From assembly GCA_025617375.2 (NCBI GenBank), contig JAMYGW020000013.1, positions 248,001-312,000 of the forward strand: DNA of 64,000 bases, written 5' to 3'. Every line of letters starts with the position of its first letter. Positions within the stretch are counted from its first letter, which is position 1. Positions 47,080 through 59,076 of the stretch are shown piece after piece. The stretch is from Acarospora socialis. Lineage: Eukaryota > Ascomycota > Lecanoromycetes > Acarosporales > Acarosporaceae. A program made the translations under genes and the position numbers. The notes beneath the pieces were generated by a model. The model made no database searches. It was given only the letters and a program-made list of their open reading frames with translations, and was not told the origin of the DNA.

Positions 47080-47253
47080 TATTGAAATTAGAAGACTCTT
47101 TAAAAGTTTAACTCTATTCAGTTTAGTGTTGAAATCTTCTGTATCATGTGATATGCTTAGTTATTATACACAAAAGTTATTCTTTGTGTATTCTAGTCTT
47201 CTAGATAATTAAGACATTTAATATTAAGTAATAAAAATATTTCAATTTCAACA
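47080..47253 (+). repeat. Copia 3' LTR
   Basis: 174 bp, same length as the 5' LTR. The first base pair of the terminal inverted repeat is changed (TATTGAAATT instead of TGTTGAAATT). It is followed by the GATTT target duplication. Confidence 0.92.
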
Positions 47254-47423
47254 GATTTGTAATGATATGAGAACTACTATACTCTGTAAAGACATTGTGA
47301 TTATGAATTTAGATAATGCAAAAGTTGTAGAAAATTTTGATGTTGAGTTGACTAGCAAAGTCTTTTATTTGTGATGTCAATCAGTGAAGTCTTTTATGCA
47401 GTTACATGAATCAACTTAGTATT
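47254..47423. other. Spacer between Copia copies, with inverted homology to 40,551-40,612
   Basis: 170 bp of the pre-existing target DNA. Positions 47,354-47,415 reverse-complemented match the compartment-border tandem repeat. Ten of 62 positions differ, all C/T or G/A. Confidence 0.8.
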
Positions 47424-47937
47424 TGTTGAAATTAAAAGACTTTTTAGAAGTTCAACTCTATTCCATCTAGTGTCAGAATCTTCTGTGTCACATGATATCA
47501 CTTAGTTATTACACACAAAAGTTATTCTTTGTGTATTCTAGTCTTCTAGATAATTAAGACATTTAATATTAAGCAATAAAAATGTTTCAATTTTCAACAA
47601 ATTATGAGTTCAACTTTCTGTCTTATCTACAACATTTTTTTATCTTTAATTAATTTTGCTGTTATCATTTTGACAGCATCTTTTCTCATTTTGATAATCT
47701 ATCTGTGTGCTTTCTCAAATAACTCTTTCTCAATAATCTATCTGCATACTTTCTCAAGTTGTTGTCTCAATATTCTCAAATGATGTTCTTCTTTCATCTT
47801 TCCAATAATCTATACATTTTGATGTTCATTCTGCAGAAATAATTCACATAATTATGACTTTCTTAAATAACACTTTCAACTTTTCTTGTCTTACTGACAT
47901 CAATAACTATGTCTCATGAGTTATTAATGTCAAGTTT
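47424..47937 (+). mobile_element. Second Copia copy, 5' fragment only
   Basis: A third LTR (47424-47599, 176 bp) is followed by AATTATGAGTTCAACTTTC and the start of the Copia interior. It is co-linear with 41,008-41,320, then breaks at AAGTTTATT where SINE sequence begins. The remainder of the element is missing from the window. Confidence 0.88.
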
Positions 47938-48099
47938 ATTTATTTATTTATTCTTCATTCTATGCATGCAGCTATAAAAGCTATGGCATTTAATAGACAT
48001 ATAATGAAAGATGTAGACACAAAACAAACTTCAAAATCTTGTACATGTGAATAATTAATCTGAATACTTTTTGATCACTTCTGTTCAGTCAATCTGATG
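47938..48099 (-). mobile_element. SINE fragment G, divergent subfamily
   Basis: Starts with a TATTTATTTATTCTTC tail complement and ends with TTTTGATCACTTCTGTTCAGTC, both shared with full SINEs. The middle is shorter and different. The head is absent, so it is a 3'-end fragment or a second SINE type sharing the tail. Confidence 0.6.
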
Positions 48100-48576
48100 T
48101 TTTATTTATTCTTCAATTTTATAGTCTATATGCAATGATATATGTTATGACAGACTTGTGTTAAGGTATTTGTTGAATATGCAGATTTATTCTGACAATT
48201 CATATGTAATATATGAATTACAGATTTATTCTGATAATTCTGATTGCTTATTGATCACTTTTGAGCAGTCAACTTGATTGTGGGCCTCAACAGCCAATAG
48301 TTAAGGAAATATGGGGTTTGATGTCTAAATAATAGGTAAATGATTGTGTATATAGTGTCTTTTATAGACAACTAAGATCTGTAGAATTTTTTTCTCACTT
48401 GTTTTTCTTATACAGCTGGATGACTTGGTGGATGGTTTGGTGGGTGGTGTGGGATTTGAACTCACAACCTTATAATTTAAGTGAGAAATTCAATTGGGGT
48501 CACTACTTTCATGAATTTTCACTTAAATTAAAAGACTATTGAAGTGGTACACATTCACTGTACCACTCTACCACTC
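48100..48576 (-). mobile_element. SINE copy E
   Basis: Reverse-oriented, about 477 bp, with the same tRNA-like head (complement of GTTCAAATCCCAC visible near 48,447), hairpin and TAAATAAA-type tail. Its head abuts the decayed LINE at 48,577. No clear target duplication was found. Confidence 0.85.
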
Positions 48577-48584
48577 TTTGATCT

Positions 48585-51500
48585 TTGTTGCATGCATCAT
48601 TGCATTTCTTGCTGTTATAGTCTGGCAGTCTATGCAAGTATGCTTTGAAATAGTCATGACCTAGTTTCATTTGTGTAAAAGTAGCAAATGAAAGTCTGTC
48701 TGCACTTTTCAGATCTTCTTTGATGTGAAAACTAGGTGTTTGATCAAACTGAGCATAGTATCTTTCTTGAGTTGTCTTTTTCCAGTGGGTGGTTCAGTTT
48801 TCCAGTGCTTTGATCTTGATTTTGTGTTTGATATAGCTAATAGATGTAAATCTATCAATATCTGATGAAATTGACTGCTTTGCACCTGATTTTGCAGCTT
48901 TATCTGCTATTTCATTGTCTTTAATGTTCTCATGTTCAGGGACCCAATGAATATGAGGTGTAACTTCATAATCTATGAGTTTTTGAAGAGTTTCTTGACA
49001 TTTAATAGCTAGATGCTGTTCAGATCCTTGATTTGTGATTTGAATTCTTTGTATAGCTGCTTGATTGTCTGAAAAGATTCATATGTCTTTGATTCTTTGA
49101 TATTTCATGATTTCTTTGAGACTTAACTTCAAAGACTGTGAAATTCCAAACAATTCAGCATCATAGACTTTCATGATGGTTTCTAGATTTCAAAATTGTT
49201 GATGTATAATATCTTTATACATGTAGCAAAGACCTGCACCTAGATTTTCATCTAGTTTTGACTCATCTGTGTACAAAACAGCATTTTTAAACTTGATTTT
49301 CTTAGAGAAAAGTGTTTCTAGTCTCTTTAGATGTTTCAAAGTAGTCAGTTTCTTGTCAGATTTGCTGATTTGAATGTCTATGTTTAATAAAACACTTCAA
49401 GGTGCACAGCATAACTCATTTTGAGTTGAAATCTTCAAATTTAGTGTTTCTGATAGATATTTGCAAATGCTATATAGCACTTTAATCAACTGAGTTGGGT
49501 GTTTCTTCTTAATGAGAGAGTTTGAATGTTGATTTCAGTCAAGATAATGATTTTCATCAATATTACATTCAGTTTCAAGTTCTGATGAGTAGATGTATGA
49601 AGTTCTTTGTCTAATTGAATGATTTTCTGACAAAGTAGCTATTCTTAAAGCATATAGCTCTGTTTTTTGATCAAGTTTAAATCTGAGTGATAATATAGCT
49701 GATTTTAGCTTCATATCAGCTGATAATGAAGATCTAAATGCATCTAGAATTTTTCTAGTTGCTGAATTTTGAAGTTTTTGAAACAGCTTTTCAAAATTCT
49801 TTTGTTGTTTTCACCATACTGGACTTCCATAGTCACTTATAGATGTAATGCAGACTGTGTACAGCTGTTTTCCAGCTGATGTTGATAAACTTCATTCAGA
49901 ATTCATCAGTCTATGCAGTAAATGCAATGTTCTAGTTGCAGAAGCTATTTTCTTTTGTATATGTGTCTTAAAAGACATTTTAATGTCAAATCAAACACCT
50001 AGTCAGTGTACAACTTTAGAAGAATGTATAACAGTGTTATTTGATAGTTTTACTGTTGATATAGCTTGATTTTCTTTCTGAAAATGAATGAGTTCTGACT
50101 TGCTGTCATCAAATATAACTGCATTTTCTTCAGCTCATTGAAATGCAGTTTTTGTGACTGATTCTAATGTTTTGCTGTTGTCTGCAGCTGTTTTTTCTTT
50201 CACAATAATAGTCACATCATCAATATAGCTTGATAGCTTTAGTTGAGTGTGTTTATTGTTGATTTTTGTGAATAGAAATCACATATAGATCAAAAATAGC
50301 ATTGATGATATAGATGATTCTTGTGGAATTTCAGAATTGACACTTTGTGAGTGATTTTTTTCATCATCAAAAGCTAGAGCAATTGTTCTATTTGTAAGAA
50401 AGCATTGCACTCATTTTAGTACAGTTTATGATAAATGTAGTCTTTTCATGACTTTTAGCAGTTGATTTAAAGACACATAGTTAAATGCATTCTTAACATT
50501 CAAGAATAAAGCTGTCAAGACTTTGTTGTTGTTGATTGCTTGTTGAATGTCATGTGTTAAACACATAGCTGCATTCACAGCTGATCTTTGCTTTCTATCA
50601 CTCATTTGCTCATGATATAGCAAGTCTGTGATTTCAGTTCAATAGAAAAGTCTTGTTGTTATTATCTTTTCAGATATTTTGCTCAAGCAATTTAGTAGAG
50701 TGATTGATCTATATGCTTTGAGTATTGAGTAGTTTACTTTGTCTTCTTTTCTCAGAATTACACCAGTTTCTTGACACCAGCATACTGAATGATAGTCTTG
50801 ATTTATTAAAACTGAATAAACAGTGTGAAATAACTCAGATATAGCTTGATATGCATATTGAATTATCAAAAAGAACAATTCATCTGGTTCAGGTGCTTTC
50901 TTTGTTGATGAAGTCATAATGATTTGTTTTATTTTCTTAGAAATGACTGAAAATCATGATTTTGTTGAGCTATTATCACATTCTAGCTCAACTGAATTGA
51001 TTTGAGGTGATTTTGGAAACATGATCTCAAGAAAGATATCACACTTGTCTTTAAATATGAGTTTCACTTTGCTTTCATGCTTTATAAATGATGTTTTCTC
51101 TATTTTTTGTGATTTAGTGTAGTGATATGCTGTAAAGACATCTTTTTCAGCTGCATCTTGCAGAAAAGTAGTTCATGAAGTGTGTTTGACTTTTTGAATT
51201 GCATGAAAGTATCTATTATTTATTTATTTATTCTTTCTTTTATAGTCTATATCAGCAAACATGCACTATGATGACTTGTGATAGAGCATTTGTTGAATAT
51301 GCAGATTTATTCTGACAATTCATAAATATAATATATGAATTACAGATTTATTCTAATAATTCTGATTACTTATTGATCACTTCTGAGCAGTCAACCTGAT
51401 TGTGGGCCTCAGTGATCAATAGTTAAGAAAATTTGAGGTTTGATGTCTAAATAATAAATAAATGATTGTGTGTATAGTGTCTTCTATAGACAACTAAGAT

Positions 51501-52846
51501 CTGTAGAATTTTCATTATTTGTTTTTCTTATACAACTGAACAGCTCAGTGAATAATGTATGTGGGAGATGTGGAATTTGAACTCACAATCTTATAATTTA
51601 AGTGAGAAATTCAATTGAGATCACTACTTTCATGAATTTTCACTTAAATTAAAAAGACTACCAACATGATAAACTGTTCACTATATCACACAACCACTCC
51701 ATGAAAGTATCTATTTCTTGCATTTCTAAACTGATTTCAGTTTTCTTGTGATTTGTGATGCTTTCAGTATCTTTTAAAATCACTCATTTCAGTTCTGAGT
51801 ACTGATAATGATTCAGATCATCATACTTTAGCTTTTGAGCAGAGTTTTCTCTTTGATATATGCAGATCTGCTGCATTTGCTATCAAATTTCTAAGAGAAA
51901 TAGCTATTTCTTTTAGATTTTGATTTGATGATGTTTGCATTAAGCTTTGAATTTGAGTATCAGCTTGTGTTGAGTTTATTTGCAGTGTTTCTGCAAATTT
52001 AACTCAGTCTGCTTTGTCTATGTTGTATGATGCACTCAGTGAACTTTCAATTCATTCAGACTCATTTGCAGTTAATTCAAACTGAATAACTTCATGATCT
52101 GATTCAGACTCCATATCTTGCTTTACTTGTCAGTTTCTTGTGAAATTGCAAAACAAAGATGTTGCAAATGTCAAATCAATCACTGATGTTGCATTGTCTG
52201 AGTGATGTGTATAGATGTTTGTGTCTGATGTGTTTAACAGCTCATAGTTGTGAATTTTTAGTCAGTTTATCAAAGAAGTAGCTCTTATAGAGTTTTCTAT
52301 TGATGAATTTCATTATGCATGATGTGCATTAAAATTTTCACAGATAATAGCTCTTTGTGATAGTTGAATTGCTGTTAAACATCTGTCTATGATTCATTGA
52401 TCATTGTTGATTTGCTGTGACTTTTCATTGTATATATTAAGTAACAGTATACTAGAAATTTCATTTGCTGAAATACTGAGTATTTGCAAATCTGAGTCTT
52501 TTGACAAGTCAGATCTTGATATACACACTAAATTTTGTTTAGTTTTAGACACAAATGTCATAGTTCTAGATCTAAAATCTTGATTTGATGTGAATATCAA
52601 ACTAGTAAAAGATGAATGTGAAATAGTGATTTTGTTGTCTCTTGCAATTCATGATTCTTGAAGAAGAACTATGTCTGCAGTTTTTGTAGCTGAATTCAGA
52701 CATAAGTACATGACATTCATAGATCTTGCACAGTTGTGTTGTAGAATGATGATTTGTGATGAATTTATTGTGTTATTCATGACATTTTCATAGATAGTGA
52801 ATCTGCTGTTGAAGAAATAGACTGTAGTGCTTTGAAAACACTGCAT
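48585..52846 (-). pseudogene. LINE ORF2 endonuclease-RT-RNase H remnant
   Basis: The endonuclease begins at IILQHNCARSMNVMYLCL and contains ADIVLLQES (catalytic Glu). The RT has a partly open stretch (TSSTKKAPEPDELFFLIIQY). Its catalytic box is SSYIDDVTIIV at about 50,214-50,226, followed by FQ-stop-AEENAVIFDDSKSEL, where the stop TGA stands for a conserved Trp. RNase H shows YTDESKL, KVYDAELFGI, SDNQAAIQRI and HWVPEHENIKDNEIADKAA. A terminal Cys/His motif ends at CNACNKD. It is interrupted by SINE copy F and by many TGA/TAA stops. Confidence 0.88.
51218..51699 (-). mobile_element. SINE copy F inserted in the LINE
   Basis: About 482 bp, reverse. A perfect 16-bp target duplication CATGAAAGTATCTATT flanks it (51202-51217 and 51700-51715), and LINE sequence resumes directly afterwards. 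Tail TATTTATTTATTC complement and tRNA-like head are both present. Confidence 0.93.
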
Positions 52847-54366
52847 TCTGCACTATTTGCTTGATGTTTTTCATCACAATTGCTGCATTTATAGACTATA
52901 TGTGCACAAGTGATTTCTTTTGACTGTGTGAAACAAAGAAAACAGTCATGTTCTCTAGTATTGTGATTTTCTGCACAGAATTGACAAGTGTCTTTGTTTT
53001 TGCATACAGTTTGCAAATGTTCAAATTTTTAACACTTTCTGCATTGATCTGTTGACTTACATATGTTGTAAACTGCAGTTCTGACTGATGTTTCAGTTAT
53101 TATCAGTCTGTTTCTGAGTAGTTTCTGAATTTCTTGTTCTGATTTGACAGTCAAAACAATAGAATTATGCAGTTTTTCTTATCTGACTTCTTCTGAGATA
53201 AGTCAGTGTGATAGAACAGTTAGTTTAATGTTTTTATTGAAGATTTCTACTTCATCTTTGACTAGTTGCATGTCTTCTTTGTTGTTGAAAATAGCTGTGA
53301 AAATTCCATGTGCTACTATTTTGTATCACTTTTCATTCTTTGTGATTTCTATGAATTCAGATAATGAATTTCAGATTTGTTGATGTTTTAGCAAGTCTTC
53401 TGCTGTGTCTTCACTGGTTGTGAGCACTATACTAGCTTTGAATTGTGAAATAGCAACTGTGAAAATCAGCAAATTGTCTATTTTTGCTGTTTTAAGTGTG
53501 TTGTTGATTTTGTTGTGCATGTCTATGACATTGATAGTAGTTGTGAATGTTTTTGACTTCATAACTAGATGTCTTTCTCTGAAAGTAGTGAGTTTATTCA
53601 CTACTTTTGACTTTGATACTTTTTTTTGAACAGTTGTTCATGAATTTTGAGCATTTTGATCTTTGCTGCTTGCAATTGATGCATATGTAGCTGATTTGAC
53701 TGTTTTTGTTGATGTTGATTGTTCAAAGCTGATTTTGTTTGTCTGTACAAAGTTAATAAAGTTTATTTTGTTTGTCTAAAAGACAAATGCTGATTTCTCT
53801 GTGGTTTCTGACTTTGTTTTAGACATTGTGTGAAGAATTTTGTTTAATTTGATGTTGACTTCATCTTTGAAGCTGTCTAGTTGTTGTTGAACATTTAGTT
53901 TCTGATGAAATGTTTCATCTGACTGTTTGAGTGAATCTAGATTTGCATTTTGTCTTGCTTGATTCAGTGTCTTGATGCTAGTTTCTAATTCTTGTTGAAC
54001 TATGAGATTTGTGAATTGCTGAATAGCTTGCTTGAGGTAGTTTCTGACTTGTTGAAGTAGTTTGTCATCATTTTGACTTTTTGAGTGTAGATTTGTGCAG
54101 TTTGCATGATGAGTTTCATGCTGATTTGATTCTTCATCAGAAGAAATAGCTTTTAGCACTGAACTGACAATGACTTTTCTCTTTTTAGACTTTAGAATAG
54201 TCTTTTGAGAAGATTTCATGATGATTTGTGATCTCAACAGATCTGGTGAACTCATAAAGAGTTGTGAAAGTGCTGTTTTTGATGATTTTTGTTGTTTTGT
54301 AGGTGTTTTTGGATTTTCTAGATTGAAATCTTGCATGAAGTTGCTGAAATTCAGTGCAAAAGTCAT
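52777..54366 (-). pseudogene. LINE ORF1 (gag-like, CCHC knuckles) remnant
   Basis: A 196-codon open stretch at 54366-53776 starts the protein with a Lys/Gln/Ser-rich region and a coiled-coil-like part. Later pieces give the knuckle array: CKNKDTCQFCAENHNTREHDC and CSNCDEKHQANSAEC near 52,850-53,010, typical for nucleic-acid-binding LINE ORF1. Several stops lie between pieces. The frame overlaps the ORF2 start by ~70 bp. Confidence 0.75.
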
Positions 54367-54430
54367 GATATGAGATGTTTTTGAAATTCATTCTGTTCAA
54401 ATTCAAAATTCTATTCAAATTTAAATTCAG

Positions 54431-55899
54431 AAGATCTATGTTTAGCAGTAATTATCTAGTTTTTGAAGATAAAAACTAGATTTTTCTGAGATTCTAGATT
54501 ATAGAAGCTTTGAATTCTTATTTCATCTAGAATAGACTGTATTCAATTGTTTAATTCAGATGTTGCTTAATATCTCAATTCATCTAGAGTAGATAAACTC
54601 TACAATAGACTTTTATCAGCTCTACTATAAGCAAGACTATACTATAAGTCACTCAATCACTAAATCTTGAAACAGATGTGTTTAGAGCAAGATTTCTATG
54701 TGAAGTCTTGTATTTATATCTTAACTACTCAGACAACATTGTTTGTCAGTCTGAGCTTTTATCAGCAGATAGAACTAGAAAATAGCTATCTGCTTATATT
54801 CTTCACTAGATCTTTGTGAGATGCTTTTAGTGTAGAGTATGTCTTCACTGATAGGTTCTTTCTGCATGCAAAATGCTAATCAATTGACAGAAGAAATGCT
54901 CAAATTCCAGCTAAATTTGTCAAGAAATAGCTATTTTGCAGCTAGTTTTTGTGGAAACTGCATGCAGTTGCTGAAATTGAGCAATTTGATGTAATTCAGT
55001 CTGTAATGCTTAGAAATTTGATCTGAAATGCTGGTTTTTGAGTGAAAATAGCTGAAAAGTAGTTGATTTTGTTGATAAACTAGCTTGTTTTGATGATAGA
55101 GCTATGTAGGTATGTTGTATGATGCATGAATTGATGTAGCTTGGTGTGTATAGACTGGAATTGCTGTGTAGTTGATGTAAAAGTGATGTTTTTGGTGTTT
55201 TCTTGGTTGTATTGGTGTTTTTGGTGTTTTAGTGTGAGTGAGACTTAGTTGAGATGTCTGATGATGCTTGGTGCACAGAAATTCTGTCAAGCAAGCTAGA
55301 AAAATTTAAGTGAAAATTTGTGAACTTCAAAAAATCTAGATACTAAGGGGTACAACTAAACAGTTCAACAACTTTGTGTGCAATAAAGATATCAAAAAGC
55401 AGTAACAGTATGAATTTTAGAAGAGGTCAAGGTGAAGAAAACTGTCAATTCAGATTTTTCAAAAACACATTGATTGTGGTGATGCTGATGTTCAAAATGT
55501 TGTTTTGAGTTTTTGACTGAAGATATGTGAAAAATTTTCACTGAATAGTAATTGAGATCCCTCATCATCAGTATTGATGATGAAGATAAGCTGTTTTGAG
55601 AGTTTATGAAAGTGAATGAGACAAAGAATTTGCTCTATTCAGAATTTTGATAGCTGGTTTGGTTGTGGTTCTGTGGTTTTTCTGCCATTGAGCTTGTTTT
55701 TGTTGTGATATCAGTCTGTAATGATAGTGAGTAGATATTGAGCTGAGATATGCAATTGAGATCACATATATTGACAATAACTTGTTTCTTGTGTTTAAAC
55801 AGACTATTCAATATTATTGTTTTTCAGACTATGAATATCAGAAAGTCAAATAAAATAGACTGAGTTGATCATTTTATTCACTCTTGATAGTGTAATTCA
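54431..55899. other. AT-rich sequence upstream of the LINE, unclassified
   Basis: CpG-free. The right-hand neighbour of the LINE start probably includes its 5' UTR. A reverse frame at 55102-55290 with a THTKTPKTPIQPRKHQKHH repeat and the word TACTAAGGGGTACAAC at ~55,340 stand out, but I cannot classify them. Confidence 0.5.
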
Positions 55900-57185
55900 T
55901 CAAACTTATCATTCACTAGTTAGTGCACTTCTTTCTTAAGTGAATATATCTGTTTGAACAGCTTAACTGCTTTTTCTTCTCAGTTCTTCTTTAAGAAAAT
56001 CTGCAAATAGTCTGATTTCAAAATGTTTACAGTTTCATCACAGTTCTGTCATAAGTCTGAGTAAGTCATCACAACAGTAACAAAAGTCATAACTTTGACA
56101 GATCTATCACTGTATATTGTAATACTGTTAGATAAACAGATCTTAGACATATCAGTAGACTTAGACAGACATAGAGTAACAAATTCAAGGTTCTCAATAC
56201 TGTCAGCATAACAACTCTCTTTTTTGTATTTCACAATGTGACTGAGATGAGCATGTTGAAGAATAATCATGTTGGTGAACTCATCATTTTGAATGTGAAC
56301 AAAGAACATATTTGTGTCAACAATATAACTGTAAGTCTTCAGATAGAATGAATGAAAAACTAAGTCTTTATTCTTTGAAAGAGACTGTTTTTCTGTCTTG
56401 ACTGCAATCTGTTGAACTGATTGTGATGATATTACATTCTTAGTGAAGAATCTAACAATTTGATGTGTATGATTCTTTTATGAAGTAATGCTTAGATTCA
56501 CTTGCATGTTGCAACATTTTTCTATAATTGTCTTTCATGATAAAATATCTGTACTGATTTGTTCTGATTCTATAACATTCATATAAATAAGAAGATTAGT
56601 TCAAAGATTATCAACAAGATAAATATCACAAATTATGTAAGCAACAGCAAGTTTTCTGTTCAATTTTTTGAGTAGATATAGATTCAGACAAACATACTTT
56701 CAGTATTTATGCATTTGACTGTCAATATCTTGCACAGTTATCTGACTCTTAGTGAACTGAATAACAGCATTGAACAATCTGACTAGTAGAAATACTCAAT
56801 TTACTAGTGACATGATACACTCAGTGTCTAGACAGACTGCTTCAATGAAGTCTTCATCAGACTTGAAACAAAAAGATATGATCATGTAGTGTTAATTGCA
56901 AAAATCACAATCAGATTCTTCAATAATGTCAGCTGCATCTAATTCAACAATGTCAATGATGTAGATCTTCACATTATTAGTAGCTATCAACATTGTCTTA
57001 AGTTTCAGTTTTAAGATTAAGCTCTTAAAAACAGACTTCTTGATCTTCTCATGAGTTGAATGAACATGCTGATGTAACTTGTTATTTGATTGAAAAGTTG
57101 TCTTACACATGTGACAGACATATGTAGTAAGAGTGTACACATGAAAAATATCAAGATGATAAACTGATTCTTTAAATAATTTCAA
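55900..57185 (-). pseudogene. Probable Ty3/Gypsy pol fragment (C2H2 finger and protease-linker region)
   Basis: Two open pieces. At 57185-56892, YVCHMCKTTFQSNNKLHQHV plus HSTH is a C2H2-like finger that I recall from the front of some fungal Gypsy polyproteins. At 56309-56049, MFFVHIQNDEFTNMIILQHA followed by HLSHIVKYKKESCYAD resembles the linker after the aspartic protease (family style: PLRIPRRTRLGTVVEY). RT, integrase and LTRs were not identified on this strand. Confidence 0.5.
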
Positions 57186-57189
57186 GATA

Positions 57190-58597
57190 GATGCAGCAGT
57201 ATCACTGTGACTGTAATTTGTCTGTTCTTCTTCTTTATTATCTTTCTGATAGATGTCATCTTCATAATTATAATTGTATTTTCTTATATATTCTTCACTA
57301 TTGTATACATTCTCAGCAATGTCTTCATCAGATAATTCAAACAGAATTGATTTGTCATGATATACTGACTGCAGTCAAGATGAATAATGTGACTGATAGA
57401 AAGAATGTCAATTATTTGAAGCATTTTGACAGAATTGATCATTACACTCAACATACTCATTTTATAAATAGATAACATTGTCAAAGATGATTTGCAGAGA
57501 CTGGTGATAAAGAATTTGAGAAGATGAAGAAACATTTATGTTGATGTAAGACTGCAGTGAATATGATTGATACAGCTAATAAGATTGATTGTAAGTATTG
57601 TTCTGATAGAGTTGATAAGAAAATTAAGACTCTTGAAACTAGTCATACAGATAGAATTGACAATTATTGTTGAAATTGTTATTATCTTGTTATCAACACT
57701 GTTACTGCTGAGTTAACTGAACAGATGATCTGATAGATTCAGTACAGCAGTTGTACTTATTGAATCATACTTTCTTTATATTCTTCATGTCTTTAATGAA
57801 GAAAGACATCATTGTTACAGTATTAAATCATTGAATACTTTTGCAAAGACTAAAATCAAAACAGTTTCAAATTCACATCAGCTGAACAGATGTCTTGATC
57901 ATTCTAATGTTCTTTGTGTGACATATAATGTTCAAGACAAAACTCAATGATTCTCAGTTGTTTCACACATCTTGAATAATGTATCATTTTATTTTCAAGA
58001 CTTTCATGACATTGAATTGAGTACACTTAAAGCAACAAAACAACATCTTCTCTCATCATTCTACATTATGATCTTTTCATATATACTCACACTTTATTGT
58101 CAAAAGCTGTTCAATATATCAGTCTTGAGTGATATAACAAAGACATTTGTTAAGATTTCAACACACCATTCTGTCAGTCTTGATATCAATTACATTTTTA
58201 AAGAAGTCAATGAATAAATGCACATCACAGAAGTAGATCTTTTCTTTAACATTAACAATATCATTGAAGTCATAATTCTTCATATTCAGATGCAGATTAA
58301 AGAATCTTACTTTTTCAGATCAAAATCAAGTGTCATTATTGTTATGTTGTTTTCAGAATGCATTCAATCAATCTGAAACAAATTTATCTGAATTATCTGA
58401 GTTGTCAGAATTGTCAGAATCTAACTTATATTGATATTGTCAAGACAGGTTTTGTTGATCTGAATAAGATTGCTTGAAATGATGAGATAGATTCACTGTA
58501 CAGTGAGAATCAGCTGAGTTAACTGTCTCAACATGATCTTTAACACAACTGTCTATCTTAATCTGTGCAATCATTCTGTAAAGTATTTACATCTGAG
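57190..58597 (+). other. Decayed coding-like stretch, unidentified
   Basis: A frame around 57,890-58,330 stays nearly open if TGA is read as Trp and gives a coherent sequence (NNVSFYFQDFHDIELSTLKA, SDITKTFVKISTHHSVSLDI). An adjacent frame shows CKYCSDRVDKKIKTLETSHT and NYCWNCYYLV, a possible zinc motif. It looks like a transposon-encoded protein, but I do not recognise the family. Confidence 0.4.
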
Positions 58598-59076
58598 GAG
58601 TGGTAGAGTGGTACAGTGAATGTGTATCACTTCAGTAGTCTTTTAATTTAAGTGAAAATTCATGGAAGTAGTGACCCCAATTGAATTTCTCACTTAAATT
58701 ATAAGGTCATGAGTTCAAATCCCACACCATTCACCAAACCATTCACCAGGTCATCCAGCTGTATAAGAAAAACAAGTAAGAGAAAAATTCTACAGGTCTT
58801 AGTTGTCTATAAAAGACACTATATACACAATCATTTACCTATTATTTAGACACCAAACCCCATATTTTCTTAACTATTGACCATTGAGGCCCACAATCAA
58901 GTTGACTGCTCAGAAGTGATCAATAAGCAATCAGAATTATCAGAATAAATCTGTAATTCATATATTACATATGAATTGTCAGAATAAATCTGCATATTCA
59001 ACAAATACCTTAACACAAGTCTGTCATAATGTATATCATTGCATATAGACTATAAAATTGAAGAATAAATAAATAA
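58598..59076 (+). mobile_element. SINE copy B
   Basis: 479 bp, forward. Perfect 13-bp duplication ATTTACATCTGAG (58585-58597 and 59077-59089). Head with GAGTTCAAATCCCAC B-box region, hairpin arms AATTTAAGTGAAAATTCA and its partner, and a GAAGAATAAATAAATAAA tail. It keeps several CCC and GG runs but no CpG. Confidence 0.93.

Larger units (their letters stand above)
40834..47253 (+). mobile_element. Decayed full-length Ty1/Copia LTR retrotransposon
   Basis: Two 174-bp LTRs (40834-41007 and 47080-47253), each beginning TGTTGAAATT/TATTGAAATT and ending TTTCAACA, bound the element. The 5-bp sequence GATTT lies immediately before the first (40829-40833) and after the second (47254-47258), a target-site duplication. 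A polypurine tract AAGAAGAAG precedes the 3' LTR. Inside, in order, are remnants of gag, GAG-pre-integrase, integrase, reverse transcriptase and RNase H, all broken by stops; that order defines Copia. A nested pair of SINEs interrupts the interior at 43,851-44,817. Almost no CpG is left. Confidence 0.93.
48577..54430 (-). mobile_element. Decayed LINE (Tad1-like non-LTR retrotransposon)
   Basis: Reverse strand. In transcription order: ORF1 with zinc knuckles (to ~52,780), then ORF2 with an apurinic-type endonuclease, reverse transcriptase and RNase H. Fungal LINEs with RNase H in this order belong to the Tad1 group. Both frames are broken by many stops, largely TGA. The 3' end is cut off where SINE copy E begins, so the tail is not seen. 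SINE copy F interrupts it at 51,218. Confidence 0.88.
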
